Assembly (NCBI GenBank): GCA_025093985.1 | Contig: JACAAK010000019.1 | Location: 1 to 64,000, forward strand | Direction of reading: 5' to 3' | Source: Calvatia gigantea | Taxonomy: Eukaryota > Basidiomycota > Agaricomycetes > Agaricales > Lycoperdaceae | Length of the DNA: 64,000 bases | Shown: piece by piece, positions 34,900 through 47,480 of the stretch | How the letters are laid out: each line of letters starts with the position of its first letter | How positions within the stretch are numbered: the stretch's first letter is position 1 | The notes under the pieces: generated by a model | Database searches by the model: none | Seen by the model: only the letters and a program-made list of their open reading frames with translations | What the model was told of the DNA's origin: nothing | Program-made: the position numbers and the translations under genes

Positions 34900-36027
34900 A
34901 TGAGCTCAAACCCAGATAAATATAGAGAACCAAACCTTGAAGTCACCAATGATGAATCCGAGACATCAGACAAAGAAGAGATAGGGAACACTGAAGTACC
35001 TGAAGAACCAACCAGAGAAACACATGATGAACCCAGAGCAAACCCAGCAGAAGAAGAAGTACTATCCAAACTTCTAAATGAACTTAACCTAGCAGAAAAA
35101 GAGCTAATCCATCAGGAAAAATCAGACAAATCAAGCTCAGATGAAACAGAATCAGAAACCGACTCTGATATGACTGACAATGCAGTAGTACCCACAACAG
35201 CACCCAGTGGGAAAGGCTTAGTGCCAGACCCAGGGTTTTTCGATAGCACCCACACCAAATTCGATGATTGGTGGAGAGCTATGATGCTCTTTATGAAATT
35301 TAACAAGATTGTCTTGGCAGATGACAAGGCTATAGCAATCTTAGCCAGGTTAAGGGGAGGAACAGCAGGAGCTTACGCAGCCATGAAAGCCCTACAAATC
35401 CTAGATAGGGAAGACTCAGTAGACTGGAAGGCCTTTTCCAAGGACTTTAGGAAAACCTTCTCTAATGGTGCCTCAAACAGTAAAGCAGAATGGCAAATCG
35501 AAAAGTTCAAACAGGGAAACAAGAACACAGCTGACTACCTAATCGAATTCCAAGTCCTAAAGAGCAAGGCAAAAACAGACAACAAGCATGCAATGTTCCT
35601 GCTCAAAAAGAATGCCAGACAAGACATTATCCACACCATCATAGGCTACCCGCCCAGTGCCAGACCTGATACCTACGCAGAATGGATGGAAGCCATTCTT
35701 GCTGTGGGACAAGGGTACAAAGCATCAGAATACTGAGAAGACAAGAAAACCAACACTGGAACTACCTATGGGGGAATGGGAGAACCAATGGAGATAGGCA
35801 GTAGATGCCATGTCTTCAATGCAAAAGGAGAACCAAAATACTATAATTGTGGCATTTTTGGTCACATTGCCAAGGACTGCAAGAAGCCCAAAGGATTAAC
35901 CTGTTACAACTGTGGAAAAACAGGCCACATTGCCAAAGTTTGCACTGTGCCCAAGAAAGTACAAATCCGAGCAGTAGAGGAAACCAACCCAGATGAACAG
36001 AAGGATTTTTCCAAAGACTCCAAGTAG
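34900..36027 (+). pseudogene. gag: C2 gag with one stop
   Basis: MSSNPDKYREPNLEV start. One frame with a single stop at about 35734. Capsid region KFDDWWRAMMLFMKFN. The first knuckle has lost its first Cys ([14 protein letters not shown]); the second is complete ([14 protein letters not shown]). Confidence 0.9.
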
Positions 36028-37655
36028 GCACTACCTCATGAGTCAAATGAACTGTATCTAGGATATCGGACAAATATTACATCATTCCTCAGAAACAAAA
36101 GTGCGAATTAAGCCTAAAAGGGACCATCCAAACTCCAAACAAAGAAATCACAGTAAATACCATTGTCGATTCAGAATGTACCACCAGTAGCATCAGCCAA
36201 AGGCTCGTAAATGAAGAATGAATTCCCACAAAAAGACTAGAGCAAGAAATCACGGTCCTCAATGCTAATGGAACAACAAACCAAGGAGGAAAGGTCACAG
36301 AAACGGCCACCATCAAAATGGAAATCAAGGGACACAAAGAGACAATTGAAGCATCAGTAGTCCAGCTCCAAGACCGAGCAGAAGTATTCCTGGGACACAA
36401 TTGGTTAACCAAATATAACCCCAAAGTAGATTGGAAAAACAGAGAAATCAAATTCATCCAGTGTCCACCAGATTGTCACTTCCCACACCAAGATATCCAG
36501 GCCATCCAAAAAATCCGAAGCATGGCTATTACAGAAGACATATGGGAAGAAGAGGACGAACCTGATCCAACTGAACCAGCAGACCTGCCAGACTACATCC
36601 AACCATTCACACACCTGTTTAACAAAACCACCTTTGATAAACTGCCACAACAAATGGAATGGGACCACAAGATAATCCTGACCAAAGATGCTCCCAAAGA
36701 AATAAGTGCCAGAACATACAATATGACAATCAAGGAGCAGGATGAACTCAAAGCCTTCATTAAAGAAAACCTCGAATCAAGATGTATATGACCATCAAAA
36801 TCTCCATATGCAGTCCCAACCTTTTTCATACTGAAAAAGGATGGATCAAAGCAATTAATCTAGGATTACAGACGACTAAACAATGTAGTGGTAAAAGACA
36901 AAACACCACTACCCAGGATTGGAGAAGTCATTGACAAATTGGGAAAGGCAAAATACTTCAACAAGCTCGACATCATCTAGGGGTACAACAACGTGCGAAT
37001 CAAAGAAGAAGACAAATAGAAGGTGGCATTTTTGACCAATGAAGGACTGTTCAAGCCCACCATAATGTACTTTGGGCTAAGCAACTCACCCAGAACATTC
37101 TCCAGGATGATAACCAGCATCTTTCAAGACCTACTGCAAAATGGAGACGTTGTAAACTATATAGACAATTTTGCAATCCCAGAAGACACAAAAGAACAAC
37201 TACAAGAAAGAACAGTATGATTCCTATTGTGGGCAGCCGAGTACAACCTCTGCTTTAAATGGACAAAGTACATATTCGATGCTGAAGAAATCCCCATGTT
37301 AGGAGTAAAAATAGGACACGGACACATTGAAATGGAGAAAGAGAAAGTCAAGGCCATACGAGACTAGCCAGAACCAAAAAACAAAAAGGGAGTAGAACAC
37401 TTCCTAGGTTTCACAAACTACTACTGCCAGTTTATCAAAGACTTTAGTAAAATTGTGACCCCACTCAACCAGCTCAAAGGGGCTGTTGAATGGAAATAGG
37501 AAAAAGAATACCAGTCAGCCTTTGATGAACTAAAGCAAAAAATCATGGAAGAACCCACCCTCACATTGCCACAACGAAAGGGACAATTTCGAGTAGAAGT
37601 TGATGCCTCGAACTATGCACTAGGAGGAGTCCTGTCACAAGAACAAGACAAGAAA
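36028..37655 (+). pseudogene. pol: C2 pol, N-terminal half
   Basis: The protease site is altered (IVDSECTTSSIS). RT carries many stops and its catalytic motif is YIDN instead of YMDD (near 37160). RNase H starts VEVDASNYALGGVL. The 36318-36791 stretch is open. Broken by LINE X at 37656. Confidence 0.88.
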
Positions 37656-39957
37656 TTTTTTTTTTTTTTTTTTTTTTAAAAATCAAGGCTTGCACCAATT
37701 TATAATGCAGTGCCCAATCGCAGTCCATGTGTAGCCAAGTACAAAGCCCCAACTACAAAGTTCGATGAGTTGAGGGTAAACTACGTTCATGAGCAGCCCA
37801 ACCCAGCCTAAGCAGCAGCCCACCCAAACCGAACCAGACCACTCCCTACTTATAAAATACCCAGTTTCCCGAAATGCCCATCACACTGAAGAAGACCCAG
37901 TTGCCCAGGTCTTGTGGTGTACACCCAGTGACACACCACGGCTGAGTGAAGCTCAGCGGTGGTGTCCTGATCATCCCACAAGTGGTGGGCCCAGTGGTAA
38001 TGGCGGCTGAGCGCCTGAAAGGGGACAGGTGTAGTCAGGAGAGCCAGTGCGAGGACCTCCCCGCTTGGAGCCGCCTTACCCCCAGCTTCCCAAACGAAAG
38101 GGTATCAGCCCAGTCCTGACCTAGAACAACCCAGCAGGTAGGGTAGCAACTCGAAGCATCGCCTAGATGGCACCCAAGAAAGCAGCTTAGCAGGATGAAC
38201 CCGCACTGCCACCCGGGGACCCCACCCCTGTTATTTCGTGCCTTCGCCCCCCAGGATGCCCCAAACCAGGCCCAGGAAAGGAGCACTACCAGCCAAGGCC
38301 AGAAGCACCCCCCAGGGACCCCACCCCTGTTGCCTTACAACTTCTTCACCCAGTAGGTTAGAAGACCAGCGATCCTGCAGGAGCCCCCCACATGTGCCAG
38401 CTCAGCCGATCCCAGCATCATCTGGTCTGAATGTGAAAGCCCCCGGGTTCACATTCAAGAAGTCAATCAGCTCACAAATGGTCTGAGGAGGTCTGTCAAG
38501 CTCCCTCTTGTGGTTGGGACACCTGACAAATATGTGATAGCGCCCCTCAAGAGTGGCACCACACGAACAGCCAACACTTTCATTAGGAAAGAATCACATG
38601 CAGTACGATCCAATCGGAGCATGACCTGTGACGGCACACATGGCCCTCATACACAGCGAGTTAGAGTCGCTAACATGAGGGAGCCAGGGCCCACCAGAAA
38701 GGTAGGTTGGCTTCCCCGGAATAGACAGATCCACCCTAGAGGCAAGATCCATGTTGCTACACTCCTTGTAGGAAGAGGTAGAGTACAGCTGGCACCATGA
38801 CTCCAGAACATTGTTGACCACCTCTTTACGCAGGCAGACAATAGAAGTGAACAGTCTTGGGCCACAAGCAACCTGAGGGAATGAGGTGACATGCCGGTGG
38901 ACAGCATGGTGGAACTCCCACTTCTCAGAGGAAGGGACAGCGAGGAATTCAATGCACCTCCGGGGATCCCCAGAGAGCCACTGCTTAAGTGCCACACACA
39001 CTCCCTGGGACAGCATCTGCCTGGAGTGCGTAGATGGATCAACTGCAAGCTTCACTGATGCAATAGAATCAGTGAAGACACGTATGAGCCTGACGTCATC
39101 CTACCTGAGAGCAAAATGAACACCAAGCGCAATGGCCATGAGTTCAGCATCAGGTGCTGTAACCTGGCCTGCCACATGAGTGATCTCTTGGAGACACTTG
39201 TACTGGCAATAGACATGGGCAGATGAAACTGCCTGGAACTTGCCATGAAGTGGAAGACTCGTGTCCATCACCATATGGACAATCCTGAAGTCCTCCCTGC
39301 ACTCCCTAAGGTGCGCATTGAGAGCATACATGTGCTCGGGGTCGGTATTACCCTCTGCATTGAGTTTCACCTCCATGAACGACACCTGGTCAGGGTGGCA
39401 GTCCATTAGGCGATATCCAGGCTGATTAATTGAAGCCATAGGCTCAAACTCCTCGACAAGGTTCACCAGGTTGATATCAGCCTGGATTAGGGAGCCTTTA
39501 GTCTTCTTGCGAATAGCAGGAGACATAAGACCGATGGAGCAGGCATGCAGCTTAGCAGACCCAGAGTACTCGGGGCTCATGAAGGCCCTAAGGGGGTGAT
39601 TAGGCGACAGGGTCTTAATCCTGTAATCCGACCTGGTAGCAAGCTTCTGTATGTGAAGTTGGATGGGTATGAGACCTGCGAATGACTCCATGGCCCCAGT
39701 AGGAGCAGTCCAGAATGCACCTGTAATCCATAGGGCTGCCCGTCTCTGCATGACATTGAGGCTCTTAAGGGCCACCTTGTAGCGGGACCCCTTGAAGAAC
39801 CAGAGTTTGAAGCTATATCTCGCAATAGGGATAACACACAACCGATAGAGGAGGTGCTTCTGCATAGGCTGCAAGCCCCTTGTAGAATTACCAAGCATCT
39901 TTATGGCCTTCACTGTAGACAGAGCTTTGGTAGAGTAGTAATGAACATGCTCCTTGA
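37656..39957 (-). mobile_element. LINE X, 3' half
   Basis: Poly(T) at 37656-37677, 3' UTR to about 38402, then the ORF2 C-terminal part (38403-39957) with stops near 38594 and 39101. It contains RNase H (TAPDAELMAIALGVHFAL). The sequence left of the poly(T), ACAAGACAAGAAA (37643-37655), recurs inverted at 41495-41507, directly beside a LINE 5' end. I therefore read this as half of one insertion. Confidence 0.85.
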
Positions 39958-40318
39958 ATGCCACTTCTCCTATCTTTTCCTTGATTTGGAAAGGCCCATA
40001 CTGTTTCTGGCCTAGCTTCTTTGATGGCTGATTGGTATGGATATTTGCATTCTCTAACCACACTTCATCTCTGATTTGGTATTGTGTTATGTGCAGCTTG
40101 CTGTTATCATGGGTCTGTTTCATCTTTTCCTGATAAGATCGTAGTGCTGCCATAGAGTTTTCTCTTGCCTTCCATAGTTGTTTCAGAAATTTGGTACTAC
40201 TGGGGTTGTTTGTTACTCTATAGTCTTTCCCTTTCCAGGGATGCTGTCCGTAATTGAGGTAGAATGGTGTTTCCTGTGTTCCACTGTGTTTCTTGTCATT
40301 GTACTGGAACTCGGCCAT
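39101..40318 (-). other. Chimeric open frame: gypsy integrase fused to LINE ORF2
   Basis: 405 codons without a stop. Residues 1-120 are the integrase C-terminal region of C2 (MAEFQYNDKKHSGTQ ... QIKEKIGEVAF). From there the frame continues directly into LINE ORF2 (KEHVHYYSTKALSTVKA), through the thumb region and into RNase H. The junction at about 39957 is the inversion breakpoint. It has no promoter of its own that I can see, and is probably fortuitous. Confidence 0.8.
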
Positions 40319-41507
40319 GGGTAGCCAATTTACCCAGTTATCTTGTTTATAGTTGCAGTACAGACGAAGGTACGTTTTGATCTCTCAGTTGATTTGTTCT
40401 GTTTGCCCATCTGTTTGTGGATGGTAGGCCATTGATAGAGTTCATTCTATTCCCAATCCTTTGAACAGTTCTCCAGTGAATTCTGATGTGAACTGTGGTC
40501 CTTGGTTGCTGAGGACTTTCCATGGTACTCCATGTAGCTTCCATATTTCATTCCTGTAGAGCTGTGCAATTCCCTTTGACGATATGTCTGTGTTTGTTGG
40601 CATGAGTTGTATCATTTTTGTGAAATGATTGACAACAACCAGGATCACATTCCTCCCTTCTGATTCTGGCAATGGTCCAATGAGGTTGATGCTTATCTCT
40701 TCCCATGGCCCATTTGGTATTGGGAGTAGGTGTAGCAGCATTTTCAATGGTGTGATGTGAGGTTTGTTTCTTTGACAATTCTGACATCCTTTGACATATT
40801 TTCTGGCATCATTTTGTATGGATAGCCACCAATAGTTCCTGGTGATCAGTTTGATCATTCTATGTTGTCCTGGGTGTCCTGCATCTGGTGCATTGTGGTA
40901 TTGGTGTAGGATTTCTTTACGAAGTGCAGGGTCTGGTGGCACATATATGCTGCTTCCTCTGTAAATAACTCCATTATGTTCTGTGATGTCAGGTTCTTTG
41001 TTTAGAAGCTTCATAGTGATGATTGTGTCTTTTCAGTGATTTGCTTTTATCCGGTCCATGAATGTCAGTGTGATGAATAATTCTGTGCAGAGTAGAATGG
41101 TTTCTTCAGATTTTTCTTCGTCTTCTGGTTTGTTTTGTAGCTAACTTTCTCAGATCATGGTGATTGCTCCATCATTTTCCTCATCTGGTTCTTGGCGAAT
41201 TCAGGACAGTAAATCTGCCTTTGTGTTTGTCTTGCCAGGCACATGTTGTAGTGTGAAGTCATAGTCTTGTAGTCTTAGGTACCATCTTGCTTACTGTCTA
41301 TTAAGCTTCTGGGGTTCTCTATAGTATTTGAGATTCTCGTAGTCAGTCCAGATTTCAAACTTCTCTTCTGTGTCCAGTAGATAATGTCGCCATTCTTTCA
41401 AAGCATGAATAATGGCCAGTAGTTCTTTGTCATAGATTTCGTAGTTCTATTCTGCTGGGGAGAGTGTCCGTGATGTGAATGCAATTGGATGCCATTTCTT
41501 GTCTTGT
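39958..41507 (-). pseudogene. pol: C2 pol second half, inverted
   Basis: Gypsy RNase H, zinc site (HNAPDAGHPGQH ... CQNCQRN) and integrase core (NLIGPLP, SNQGPQF, HPQTDGQTEQIN) on the minus strand. The frame 41014-40442 is open, with stops between it and 40318. It starts exactly where the first half ended (the 13 bp repeat) and is in reverse orientation. Confidence 0.85.
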
Positions 41508-42581
41508 CACCTTCCTTTTCCAGCAACCACCACCATCAACAGGGCAGTTACTGTAGTCTAGTCGTATCAAATATACCACAACCCCAACACTTGGCTAGAG
41601 CATGTCCCTAGTTGCTGATCTATTCACTGGTATGAGCCACAGGCCACCCAGCTCATCAAACGACCCATGGGCCGACAATCCGGTTCCACCGCAATCGTCC
41701 CCTGACCTGATCGCTCATATTCTGGGTGTGGGCTCCCAGCAGCCACAGCCCTGCTACCAAACCCACACCTCAACCCAGGCCTCCTCTGGGGAGGGCACGC
41801 GCCAACAATATGCCACCATCCTGATCACAGCACAGCCGCCATCAGCAACCTCCTCGAGTGGAACTGCCCAACCTCGGTCCCGCACTCCCTCTCATGCAAC
41901 TTCCCCCTCTCCTACACCAATGGAGATGGTGGACTCTTTCACCAATGACGAGGACGAGGTGGTAGCCCCTGGGGCTACTGCCTCTGCAATCGTCACCGAT
42001 CCCCCTGGGAGCTCTACTGGCAGAGATATGTCGGTGGAGTTGTTCAGTGATGTGGAGTATGCTCCATCCATAGCGGTGCTGGCAGGTGATGAAGAACACC
42101 TCACTGTGGACGTCCAAGGCACGGCCAAATCCCTGCACAACCTGTCCTCTTGGTTCAGGTCCATGCATGCTATGCCGCTCGATGCAGAATCTACCACAGT
42201 AGTATTGGGTGCCACCTTGGTGTTTGTCCAGTCCCTGGCTAACAATGGCTGGTTAGATCGCTCTCCAACTAGTCAATCTAATCCGAGTTGGCTTGGGGGT
42301 CACACTATGGCCAACATTGCCTCTCGCTATGCTCAACCCCTGCCAGCCAGGAGAGCTACTCCTCTGCCCTGGCCCTCTGGCTCGGGCAATGTTGATGCCG
42401 ACATAGGAGGCTCTATGCCTAGGTCTGGTAGACCGAAGCCGGTTAGAGCTCTCACACTGCCACCTCCATTTCAACCCGTCTGTCCTGCTTGTTGTGAGCA
42501 GGACCTTGTTGAGTCGATCCGAAAGAATGCAGAGGCGAAACGCCTTGCCCTGCAGCAATAGCAGAGGAGTGCCCCGGTCCA
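41508..42581 (+). mobile_element. LINE X, 5' end and first part of ORF1
   Basis: Begins CACCTTCC, the same 5' end as LINE Y at 58094. ORF1 starts at 41602 (MSLVADLFTGMSHRPPSSS) and is Pro/Ser-rich. A TAG lies at 42559-42561 in the reading frame. A second LINE is inserted at 42582 with TSD GAGTGCCCCGGTCCA (42567-42581 and 46732-46746). ORF1 resumes at 46747. Confidence 0.88.
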
Positions 42582-45500
42582 TGGGGGGTGATTTCAATTG
42601 CCATTCGCGTGAGTGGGACGATGGCGTCCCGTATCACCGCCAACCCGCCCAGCAGCTCCTGGAAGCTGCCGACGACCTCAGCCTTGGGATCTGGCTGCCA
42701 GATTCCAGGGCTCCTACCCATTTACCTCGAGATCCAACCAAGTGCCAATCGGTGATTGATCTGATCTTTATCTCCGATCTCAGGTGGCACATCGCGCATC
42801 CCCAGATCAGATCGGATCTAACAGGCCCATCGGACCACCATCCACTGTCTGTCACGATCCCTATCCGCCCTAAAGATATCACGAATGTCAGAAGGGCATT
42901 TCCCAAGAACTCGGCAGCGACTGCGGAATTGCAGTTCCTGGATGAGATCAGAGAAGGGGTGTATGGTCTTCGGGATCATCCCCTTACTTCAGCGTGGGAT
43001 GTTAATGTCCTGGCATTGGCTATTGGGTCGGTGTTCTCTGCAGCGTGGCATCGCCACACTGTGGAGGTGCACATATCCGCAAAGTCTCAACCCTGGTAGG
43101 ATGAGGACTGCAGTGTCGCCCTTCAGGCCCACAGGGATTCTTCGGACCCTGCGGACCGGAAGGCATTCCGACGCGTTGTGGCATCTAAGAAGCGCAAGTT
43201 CTTTGATGATAAGATTGAGGAAATTGCTGAGACCAACAAGCGCCCTTGGGACCTTATGGAATGGGTCAAGGCGCGCAAGTTGCCTGCATGCGAGGCTATT
43301 TCCTATCAGGGGGAGCCTTGTCACACTATGGACTCCCTTTGGGAGGCCCTTCACGGTACCTACAACTCTGCTTCCGGGCGGAAGTGTGATACCCCCGTTA
43401 TTGATCCGCTCCCTACGCTACTACGGCGGGAATGGATGGACTTCTCAGCCAAGGAACTGGTGGACGCTCTGTCTGCCTGCTCTAAGGTTTCCGCGCCGGG
43501 CCCCGACCACGTTACATGGAGGATGCTCAAACAGATCGTGCTTGGGGATGCCCTGCTGGTCTTCATACGTCTAGCTAGCGCCTGTATTCGTCTAGGTTGC
43601 TGGCCGGAGTATTTTAAAGAATCTATGTCAGTTATTATCCCTAAGCTGGGTAAGCCTGCATACTCTACACCCAAGGCCTTTAGGCCTATAGTTCTTCTCA
43701 ACATACTGGGTAAGCTGTTTGAGAAAATGATCGCGACTAGGCTCCAGTTTGACTCTGTCAAATTTGGGGTCTTTCACCCTAATCAGCTCGGAGGTGTGAT
43801 CCAACGATCCACTGAGGATGCTGGCCTAATGCTGACCCACATCGTAAGAGCGGGGTGGGCTAAGGGCCTCAAGACTAGCATTGTGGCTTTTGACATAGCA
43901 CAGTTCTTTCCGTCATTGCACCATGATATGCTGGTGGCAATACTACGCAAGCAAGGATTCGCCCCTGAGTTGGTCGAGTTCTTTGCGCACTATTTGGTAG
44001 GATGGAAGACCCAGTACTGCTGGGATTCTTTCAAGTCTGAGCCATTTCCATCGGACGTGGGAGTGGGGCAGGGATCTGCCCTCTCTCCCGTCCTGTCGGC
44101 CTTATACATAGCTCCGCTAATGTGGCTTTTCGACAGGGAGGCGTCACGTCTAGGGATAACTCTCCTGTCATATGTCAATGATGGCACCATCATTGCCCAG
44201 TCAAAAGACTGGGGATCTAACCTTATGGCTCTTAAGGAGGCATATGGTATTATATTCAGGCTCTTTGAGCGCTTTGCCTTGGTACTTGAACACGACAAGT
44301 CTGAGGTCTTTCACTTCTCCCGTAAGCACGGGGATGATAATCCACCGATAGACCTGGGCTTTGCCCCATTCACTGGTGATATGCTGCTTCGGCCCAAGCC
44401 TTATTGGAGGTATTTGGGCTTCTACTTCGACTGTGCCCTTACTTTTAAGGAGCATGTTCGTTACTACTCTACTAAAGCACTTTCTACGGTGAAAGCCATG
44501 AAGATGCTTGGTAATTCTACGAGGGGCTTGCGGCCTATGCAGAAGCGCCTCCTTTATCGGTCATGTGTTGTCCCTATTGCGACATATGGCTTCAAACTCT
44601 GGTTCTTCAAGGGCTCTCGCTGTAAGGCGGCCCTTAAGAGCCTGAATGTCATGCAGAGACGGGCGGCCCTGTGGATTACAGGTGCATTCCGGACTGCTCC
44701 TACTGGGGCCGCAGAGTCGTTTGCGGGTCTCATACCCATCCAGCTTCACATACAGAAGCTTGCTGTCAGGTCAGACTACAGGATTAAGACCCTGTCACCT
44801 AACCATCCCCTCAGGGCCCTTATGAGCCCTGAATATTCTGGGTCTGCTAAGCTGCACACTTGCTCTATCGGTCTTATGTCTCCTGCGGCTCGCAAGAAGA
44901 CTAAGGGCTCCTTAATCCAGGCTGATGCCAACCTGGTAAACCTCATTGAGGAGTTTGAGCCTATGGCTTCAATTAATCAGCCCAGATACTGCCTGATGGA
45001 CTGCCACCCTGACCAGGTGTCGTTCATGGAGGTGAAGCTCAATGCGGAGGGTAATACCGACCCCGAGCATATGTATGCTCTCAACGCGCACCTTAGGGAG
45101 TGCAGAGAGGACCTCGGGATTGTTCATATGGTGACAGATGCAAGTCTGCCACTCCATGGCAAGTTCCAGGCAGTTTCATCTGCCTATGTCTATCGCCAAT
45201 GGGAGTGTCTCCGGGAGATCACTCGCGTGGCAGGCCGAGTTACAGCACCTGATGCTGAGCTCATGGCCATTGCGCTTGGCATTCATTTTGCTCTCAGGTA
45301 GGATGACGTCAGGCTCATACGTGTCTTCACTGATTCTATTGCATCAGCGAAGCTCGCAGTTGATCCGTCTACACATTCCAGGCAGATGCTGTCCCAAGGG
45401 GTGTGTGTGGCACTTAAGCAATGGCTCTCTGGGGATCCTCGGAGAGGCATTGAATTTCTCACTGTCCCTTCTTCCGAGAAGTGGGAGTTCCACCATGCTG

Positions 45501-46000
45501 TTCACCGGCATGTTACCTCGTTCCCTCAGGTCACCTATGGTCTGAGGCCGTTCACTTCTATTGCCCGCCTGCGCAAAGAGGCGGTCAACGATGTTCTGGA
45601 GTCATGGCGTCAGCTGTACTCCACCTCTTCTTACAAGGGGCATAGTAACATGGGTCTTGCCTCTGGGGCAGATCCATCTATTCCGGGGAAGCCGACCTAC
45701 CTTTCTGGTGGGCCCTGGCTCCCTCACGTTAGCGGCTCTAACTCGCTTTGTGCGAGGGCCATGCATGCCGTCACAGGTCATGCTCCGATTGGGTCGTACC
45801 ACGTACGATTCTTTCCTAATGAAAGCGTTGGCTGCTTATGTGGTGCCGCTCTTGAGGGGTGCTATCACATATTTGTCAGGTGTCCCAACCACAAGAGGGA
45901 GCTTGACAGACCTCCTCAGACCATTCGTGAGCTGATTGATTTCCTGAACACGAACCCTGGGGCCTTTGCGTTCAGACCAGATGATGCTGGGATCGGTTGA
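42582..46000 (+). pseudogene. LINE ORF2: partial endonuclease, RT, RNase H
   Basis: One frame with two stops, at 43099 (TGG to TAG at QPW) and 45301 (CAG to TAG). The APE endonuclease C-terminal half shows GGDFNCHSREWDD and SDHHPLSV. RT blocks: VSAPGPDHVTWRML, AFDIAQFFPSLHHDM, GVGQGSALSPVLSALY and the catalytic motif YVND at 44171-44182, where other copies have YVDD. RNase H: TDASLPLHGKF, AELMAIALG and VFTDSIASAKL. The C-terminus has a Cys-His site (CLCGAALEGCYHIFVRCPNH). This protein nicks DNA and reverse-transcribes the LINE RNA in this family. Loss of one catalytic Asp suggests it is inactive. Confidence 0.92.
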
Positions 46001-46731
46001 GCTGGCGCACGCGGGGGGTTCCTGCAGTGTCACTGGTCTTCTGACCTACTAGGTGGAGAAGTCACAAGGCAACAGGGGTGGGGTCCCTGGGGGGTGCTTC
46101 TGGCTTCGGCTGGTGGTGCTCCTTTCCTGGGCTTGGTTGGGGGCTTCGCGGGGGGCGAAGGCGTAAAATAACAGGGGTGGGGTCCCCGGGTGGCGGTGCG
46201 GGTTCGTCCTGCTCAGCTGCTTTCTTGGGCGCCATCTAGGCGGCGCTTCGAGTTGCTACCCTACCTACTGTGTTGCTCTGGATCGGGACTGGGCTGATAC
46301 CCTTTCGCTTGGGAAGTTGGGGGTAAGGCGGCTCCAAGTGGGGGCTCCTTGCGCTGGCTCTCCTAACTACACCTGTCCCCTCTCAGGCGCTCGGCTGCCG
46401 CTGCCGCTGGGCCCGCCACTTGTGGGATGATCAGGGCACCGCTGCTTTGCGACGGCGCGTCGCTGGGTGTACACCACAGGACCTGGGCAACTGGGTCTTC
46501 TTCAGTGTGATGGGCATTTCGGGAAACCGGGGGATTTGGCAAGTAGGGGGCGGTCTGGTCTGGTCTGGGTTAGTGCTTGGGTTGGGTTGGGCTGCTTCTG
46601 AACAGTAGATTACTCTTAACTCATTGGACTTTGTAGATAGGGGATTTGTACTCTACTACACGCGGACTGCGATCGGGCACCGCGTTATAAATTGGCGCAA
46701 GCCTTGATATAAAAAAAAAAAAAAAAAAAAA
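46001..46731 (+). other. LINE 3' UTR and poly(A) tail
   Basis: About 710 bp of conserved 3' UTR, ending with the block shared by all LINE copies here (CGTTATAAATTGGCGCAAGC) and 21 A. Confidence 0.9.
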
Positions 46732-46746
46732 GAGTGCCCCGGTCCA

Positions 46747-47480
46747 ACCCAGACCAGTGTGCCCTCTTAACATCACCAAGAAGAAGAAGGCAACACCATC
46801 CTCATACACACAGACACTCTCTTCCTCTGGTAAGGGCAAGTCTGCCCAGATCCCTGTGGTTATGGCTGTGCGTGTTGCACAGTCCTTCCCAGAGCTTGAG
46901 CCCAAGCGAGTCATTGCGATGGCTCGCGAAGCAGAACCCTCAGCGCAAGGCAAGTCCAAGCATCCTGACAATGTCATGGCTGGTCCCAACCATCAACAAC
47001 TTCTCATGACAGCGGTGGCTGTTCTGGAAGGCTCCCCCCACCCTCAAACCAACCACTTTGTTGAAGTTATCAACAGGGGTCTTGTCCAGGCTCGTGTCCA
47101 TTGTCAGATTGAGTCTGTCCAATCAAGCATGGCCAACTCTTGGTCTTTGCTCACCAACTATGCTCCCACTCTGAAGGATGTCGCTATTATTGACAAATGG
47201 GCCCACAAGGCAGTCACTGAGGGCATTAAGCTCCAGCTCCGCATCCCCGACTCCACGTTCTATATCAGGATTGTGGACATCCCATTTATCGACGAGCTTG
47301 GCCGTAAGGCCATGACTGTCAAATGCCTCCTGGGTTACCTCTCAAAGTCCCCCCATTGTGAGGACTTCACTATGCTGTCCCATACCCTGTGCATTTCACG
47401 CAACTCTGCCAGCTCTGACACGTGCACAGCCTGGCTTGATTTAGCTGACTCTAAGACCGGCACTCGGATGAAGCACCTTG
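46747..47480 (+). pseudogene. LINE X ORF1, middle part
   Basis: Continues ORF1 after the nested LINE: PLNITKKKKATPSSYTQ, then an RRM-like segment (RIVDIPFIDELGRKAM ... SSDTCTAWLDLADSKTGTRMK). It is open until the copia LTR at 47481. The zinc-knuckle C-terminus is lost. Confidence 0.85.

Larger units (their letters stand above)
34512..37655 (+). mobile_element. Gypsy C2, first half (LTR, gag, pol to RNase H)
   Basis: Plus-strand relative of B and C1: 5' LTR, leader, gag, and pol up to RNase H (LGGVLSQEQDKK), where LINE X is inserted. The second half lies inverted at 39958-41507. Confidence 0.88.
42582..46731 (+). mobile_element. 5'-truncated LINE nested in LINE X
   Basis: 4150 bp from the endonuclease domain to a poly(A) tail (46711-46731), flanked by an exact 15 bp TSD. 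Contains ORF2 (to 46000) and the full 3' UTR. Confidence 0.95.

Noticed and set aside
42494..43099. 201-codon frame as one gene
   Set aside because: It is a fusion across the LINE insertion site at 42582: ORF1 in another frame on the left, ORF2 endonuclease on the right.
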